This document shows positions 60,171 through 64,000 of a stretch of 64,000 nt of DNA, piece by piece. Made by a program: the position numbers and the translations under genes. The stretch's first letter is position 1. Each line of letters opens with the position of its first letter. Source of the stretch: Tetragonia tetragonoides (Eukaryota > Streptophyta > Magnoliopsida > Caryophyllales > Aizoaceae). The notes below the pieces were generated by a model. The model was not told where the DNA came from. It made no database searches and saw only the letters and a list, made by a program, of their open reading frames with translations. The stretch is taken from the NCBI GenBank assembly GCA_038025085.1, contig CM076144.1, positions 20,839,501 through 20,903,500 on the forward strand. Direction: 5' to 3'.

Positions 60171-60442
60171 TTTTCCGGTCCAAAGTTCGTTGCCTCAGTT
60201 CATTTGCGGCAAATATCAGTACCTAGTGCGCGGGAACAACGTACTCCGGCCCACAAATTCAAATTCGACAGTTGACCCATTTTACGGTACCAACTATTTT
60301 CAGGTAAAACTCACCCGTTTATTTTTGCAGGTCCCAAATACTGAAACTCGAATCTACACTGCGACAACCCTTACCACCCAGAGTGCCAAAATTATTTTTA
60401 AAGCCCGAAAATTCTATCGACCTTACAGCTCTGTATTACAAA

Positions 60443-60790
60443 CTTCGGGCCAGTCAATGATCGCTTAAGCTATTGCGGTTAAACTGTCCTTCTGCGAAAT
60501 TACAATTTTTGGGGTCAGTCAATGATCGCTTAAGCTATTCCGGTTAAACTGTCTCTCTGCGAGGTTACAAATTTTTGGGTCAGTCAATGGTCGCTTAAGC
60601 TATTGCGGTTAAACTGTCCTTCTATGAGGATACTTATTATGTCTCAGTCAATGATTGCTTAAACTGTTGCATTTATACTGTCCATTATTTTTTGTATGTT
60701 TCAGTCAATGATTTCTTACACTGTTACAGTTATACTGTCCATTATTTTTTATATATTTCATTTAATGCTATTGCATTTAAACTGTTCATA
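60443..60790 (+). repeat. About 60-bp tandem array, six units (A3)
   Basis: Units begin GTCAGTCAATGATCGC and carry GCGGTTAAACTGTCC. The first three are nearly identical and the later ones are diverged. The same unit is present three times in A1 and A2. Confidence 0.85.
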
Positions 60791-61214
60791 TGTCCTAACC
60801 ATTTTTGCAGCCGTTATTTTTAATCGCGCTGTCTCGTTGACTTTTTCGTTTCTCATACACGGACGGAATCTCGACATCCGTCGAGCGGTGTTTAGTCACT
60901 GTTTGTCGAAGCACTCCACGTTGATCATTCTCAAAGTATTACTAACCTTTTCATTCACTCTGAATACAGGTCCCCAGCAGACATTTAGATCATCTACGAG
61001 CGGTGTTCTATCCTGTTACCATAACCTTTATTTTCTCTTGTGTTCACAGAGATGAAATCTTAGCGCGCTACGAGCATGTCCCAACTCAGGTTTGTCTTCA
61101 TATGCATACATACTGTACACTCTCACACACCGTGTGCACATCAGCATCCTGCATGTCGCCTTCGGAATACTTTGATCTTCGGTTTTACTCAAGCTCGATC
61201 AAAGTGGGGGCTTC

Positions 61215-61652
61215 TGTAGACGCCAAAAAAACGTCATTAGATTTCTCCGCAAAAGCGATGATGAAAGGAGTAATTTATAAACTTGAACTGCTATTTTTGC
61301 TTTGATAGTTAAGATAAGGTCTTAGGTTTTTCTTCCAAACACTCTTTCATTCCACTTCAATCAAAAGCCCCGTTCAAGAGCTTTCCAACGACACGTCTCA
61401 TGCCTCTTTCCGACTCACGGTCGCCAAGTTGCGATTTAGGAGTAGAACCGTCTTTTACCGTACAGGGGTAAAACGGTCTTTTAACATTTTTTGGAATATT
61501 TAAATTCTTCCGGAAAATAAAAATGGATTGGATGTCGTCATTATGACGACAAATGACGACATCCAGCTGGCTGCTGACAGCCGTTAGCAGCCCTGGGATA
61601 AATCCCAGCGCCGCTACCGCTAGCGGCACTAACCAATTTCCCAGGGCTGCTA
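61215..61652 (+). repeat. A3 3' LTR, truncated
   Basis: It starts TGTAGACGCC and follows the 5' LTR to about CAGGGCTGCTAG, where unrelated sequence (tcaaataggc) begins. The TATA, R and U5 parts are missing, so no target duplication can be read. Confidence 0.8.
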
Positions 61653-61744
61653 GTCAAATAGGCTAGGTTGGAGTTGAGATTATCAACCTCTAAAATGACC
61701 TCCTTCAACCATTTAGCTACATTGTGCGTGTGTAACTTTAAAAG

Positions 61745-61915
61745 TATGTTTCATAGCTCCTACCTCTGTGCTATGATGAAGACATTTTCAATATGCTTAT
61801 AGCTGGAGGGCAGTAAAAAAATGTGTAAGTTTGCAAATTCAGCAGCTAAACTACTTGTATGTCCATCATATACAGCAAAGTGTGCACATCTGCCACAAAG
61901 CCCACAATCATAATA
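61745..61915 (-). pseudogene. Captured PP2C phosphatase gene fragment
   Basis: The minus strand reads RCAHFAVYDGHTSSLAAEFA, then degenerates to a TAG near 61767. The block matches the metal-binding FAxYDGHGGRLAAE signature of plant PP2C phosphatases, with GG replaced by TS. The Asp and Gly of YDGH, which bind the metal, remain. An acceptor-like GGCAG precedes the block. It is one exon or less of a host gene, without the rest of the catalytic domain, so it is inactive. Capture by a transposon is inferred from context. Confidence 0.6.
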
Positions 61916-62271
61916 AGATAATTGTCCATCAATGAATCAATGATTGTACTTTCATCCAAGTTACAAGAACAAACCTTGACACTAAAGATGAACACCTAAA
62001 AGCTCTGACATGCCCAAACAAATGCAAACAGAAAAAGAAAACATACTAAATACAGTATCTCACTCTATAGCAACGTCTCCATCAAATGAATGTGGCAATA
62101 TCATATAGGCATGCATTTCAACGAGAAAACAGGAAAATACTTAATCAGCAACTTAAAATAGGAACCAAATGACCAAAAACAGAACCAAATCAGAGTTTAG
62201 AGATGCTTGTCAGTTCTATGATAATTCACATTCATTACAGAAGAACCCTAAGCTATTATAGCACTTAGAAG

Positions 62272-62413
62272 GTGTGAGCGCCTTGGCCTTTCATGATACT
62301 GATTTATCAGAGGTAGTGAGGATTTTGTAAAGTGAGTTTTCTGTTTGAGAGGTTCTGTTTATTCAGAATTTCTCTGGTGAATAATAAAATTGCATCAGTT
62401 ACCCAAAAAAAAA
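62272..62413 (+). mobile_element. Possible 3' end of a non-LTR retroelement
   Basis: A stretch ends AATAATAAAATTGCATC, then ACCC and nine A residues, as LINE 3' ends do. CTATTATA before and CTTATTATA after may be remnants of a target duplication. No coding part is present. Confidence 0.3.
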
Positions 62414-63080
62414 TTCTTATTATACTACTAGCAATATCATTTGAAAAAACATCTTAACACAACACTCTACTACGAATGTAAGTTAAACCCTAGTTTCTGT
62501 AAAAGTTAACCCTTCTATGATTAAAAGTTAACCTTATGATGAGTTAAAATTAAACCTGTTATCTATAAAAGTTAACCCTAATATAAATAAAAGCTAATCA
62601 TGTTATCTATAAAAGTTAACCCTTTTGATAATAAATAAAATTCCTTTTCAACTACCACCAAAAAAATGCTTACCTGCTTGGCGTACCACTAAAAACATTG
62701 ACACGATTCTTTAACAAAGATACCTGTATTAAAGAAAAGACAAAACTCAGTGATAGTAATGTGGCCCAATTAAACAGAAGGATAGACTTTAATACTTGAA
62801 GGGCCTGCAAATAGAATAAGATCATTATATGACCTCAAAGTTCAAAGAATAGAGCACTGAAACATGCTCTGCTGAAAATAGACATAAAGCCACCCCCGAA
62901 ACTTAACTAAAAGACACTAAAGTTTTAAGAAACAAGAACATCTCCAAGACTATCAATATGTATTCATAAAGTAAGTACCTTGATAACTTCAATATGAATC
63001 TACCGCCAACTACAACGGAGTCACCCCTATACTTAATCAGCTATAGTTGAAGCCACCCCCTACGTCAACTGAAGTCACTA

Positions 63081-63186
63081 GTGTGTGTGTGTTTATGTTG
63101 TTGTGCTATGTGTGTGTGTGAATCAGGTGTGTGTCATTGAGTGTGTGTGTGTTCATGTTGCTGGGCTATGTGTGTATGAATCATGT
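63081..63186. repeat. Imperfect GT-rich tandem duplication
   Basis: Two units of about 50-60 bp share gtgtgtgt, (t/c)atgttg(t/c)tg, gctatgtgtgt and gaatca. Confidence 0.7.
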
Positions 63187-63796
63187 TATACAAATTGATT
63201 AAACCTAACAAGATTATTCCTTTTTTCTACTGCTTTATGTAATTGTGTGTTTTCCAAGTGTCGCTTTGTTTGTTACTTTTGGGTTTTTTGGTTTGTGGAT
63301 GTAATTAATCATTTGATTCAATTAATCAGTTGGTAGATAAAGACCCAGAGAAAGCAATTTCTTTGTTAAGCAATTCCTTTGTTTAGAGAAATCAATGTTT
63401 CAAAAATTACACCCACAGAATCCTAAAAACTAAATTCCAAACCCTAACAATCAATAGTGAATGTCATAAAAATTCATACCTTGCAATCTCAAGTTTGCCT
63501 CGCAATTTAAAATCAGCCTTTGGAACACAAATCCTACTTTGACTAGCGATTTGCCTGGATTTAGGGTTGTTGAAGGTAGAGTTTGAGGAGAGAGAAAGAG
63601 GAGATCATGGTTTGAGAACGAACGACAATAGCAGAGTATACGCCTTTTTCTTTCTTTTCTTGTTTTAGAAGAAACTTTGATTTTATTACAATAATGCCAC
63701 CGAACTTTTTACGAGATCTTAGCCATTGATTGATGATCCGACTGTTGATGTTTTAAGTTCGCATAGTTCGCTTATAAGGAGGGGTTCGCACCTGAA

Positions 63797-64000
<204 letters not shown>

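Larger units (their letters stand above)
48145..61652 (+). mobile_element. Element A3: Tat retrotransposon with two antisense genes
   Basis: The order is complete 5' LTR, primer site, leader, gag, protease, integrase, two antisense genes, 3' tandem repeats, a polypurine-like tract (aagtggggg, 61202-61210) and a 3' LTR cut after about 438 bp. RT and both RNase H domains are absent, so A3 could only move with proteins from another element. The antisense genes are the best-kept coding sequence in the window. Confidence 0.85.

Noticed and set aside
60443..60790. CRISPR array
   Set aside because: The units are continuous tandem repeats without unique spacers, in a plant retrotransposon.

Overview
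This window is plant repeat DNA. LTR retrotransposons of two Ty3/gypsy types fill most of it: Tat-lineage elements with two RNase H domains and antisense extra genes, and a Del/Tekay-like element with an initiator-Met tRNA primer site and LTRs of about 2.8 kb. hAT and PIF/Harbinger non-autonomous DNA elements, a tRNA-derived SINE and a captured fragment of a plant PP2C phosphatase gene are also present. The host is an angiosperm, probably a dicot with a repeat-rich genome; the species cannot be told from the sequence. I found no intact host gene, rRNA, tRNA or CRISPR array.

Layout. (1) 1-5479, minus strand: 5' half of Tat element C1 (LTR, primer site, leader, gag, protease). (2) 5480-9776, plus strand: 3' part of Tat element A1, with a broken antisense plant-mobile-domain (PMD) gene, tandem repeats and a 3' LTR. 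(3) 9777-17537, minus strand: Tekay-like element T1, cut inside integrase, with a long LTR. (4) 17538-20266, minus strand: remains of Tat element D1 holding a 643-bp hAT-like element. (5) 20267-20415: a stub of LTR B. (6) 20416-34875: a second copy of blocks 2-5 (A2, T2, D2), so about 14 kb is tandemly duplicated; D2 also holds a SINE. (7) 34876-46216, plus strand: Tat element B (LTR, gag, protease, RT, two RNases H, integrase, antisense PMD gene, polypurine tract, start of 3' LTR). (8) 46217-63798: an insertion that splits B's 3' LTR at a TA microsatellite. It looks like a DNA transposon with long inverted arms, carrying a Harbinger MITE (left arm), a PP2C gene fragment (right arm) and a whole Tat element, A3 (48145-61652). 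(9) 63799-64000: the rest of B's 3' LTR, running off the window.

Most striking is A3. Between its integrase and 3' LTR it carries, on the opposite strand, a seven-exon PMD gene (57249-59820). Every intron I can place is phase 0, and the frame is open except for one TAG. A second antisense ORF with its own TATA box lies beside it. A3's pol is meanwhile dead: RT and RNase H are missing and integrase has lost a catalytic Asp. Element B has a comparable antisense PMD gene. GC-rich palindromes built on GCCGCTAGCGGC and CCGCTGG lie upstream of promoters in several LTR families and upstream of the antisense genes, suggesting a shared cis-regulatory or hairpin module.

Order of events. The Tekay element already carried its RNase H substitutions, an RT frameshift and stop codons before the 14-kb duplication, because both copies share them. 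LTR B was also in place, because copy 1 ends in a piece of it. C1 interrupts A1. The large DNA-transposon-like element inserted into B's 3' LTR, and its A3 insertion lies inside it.
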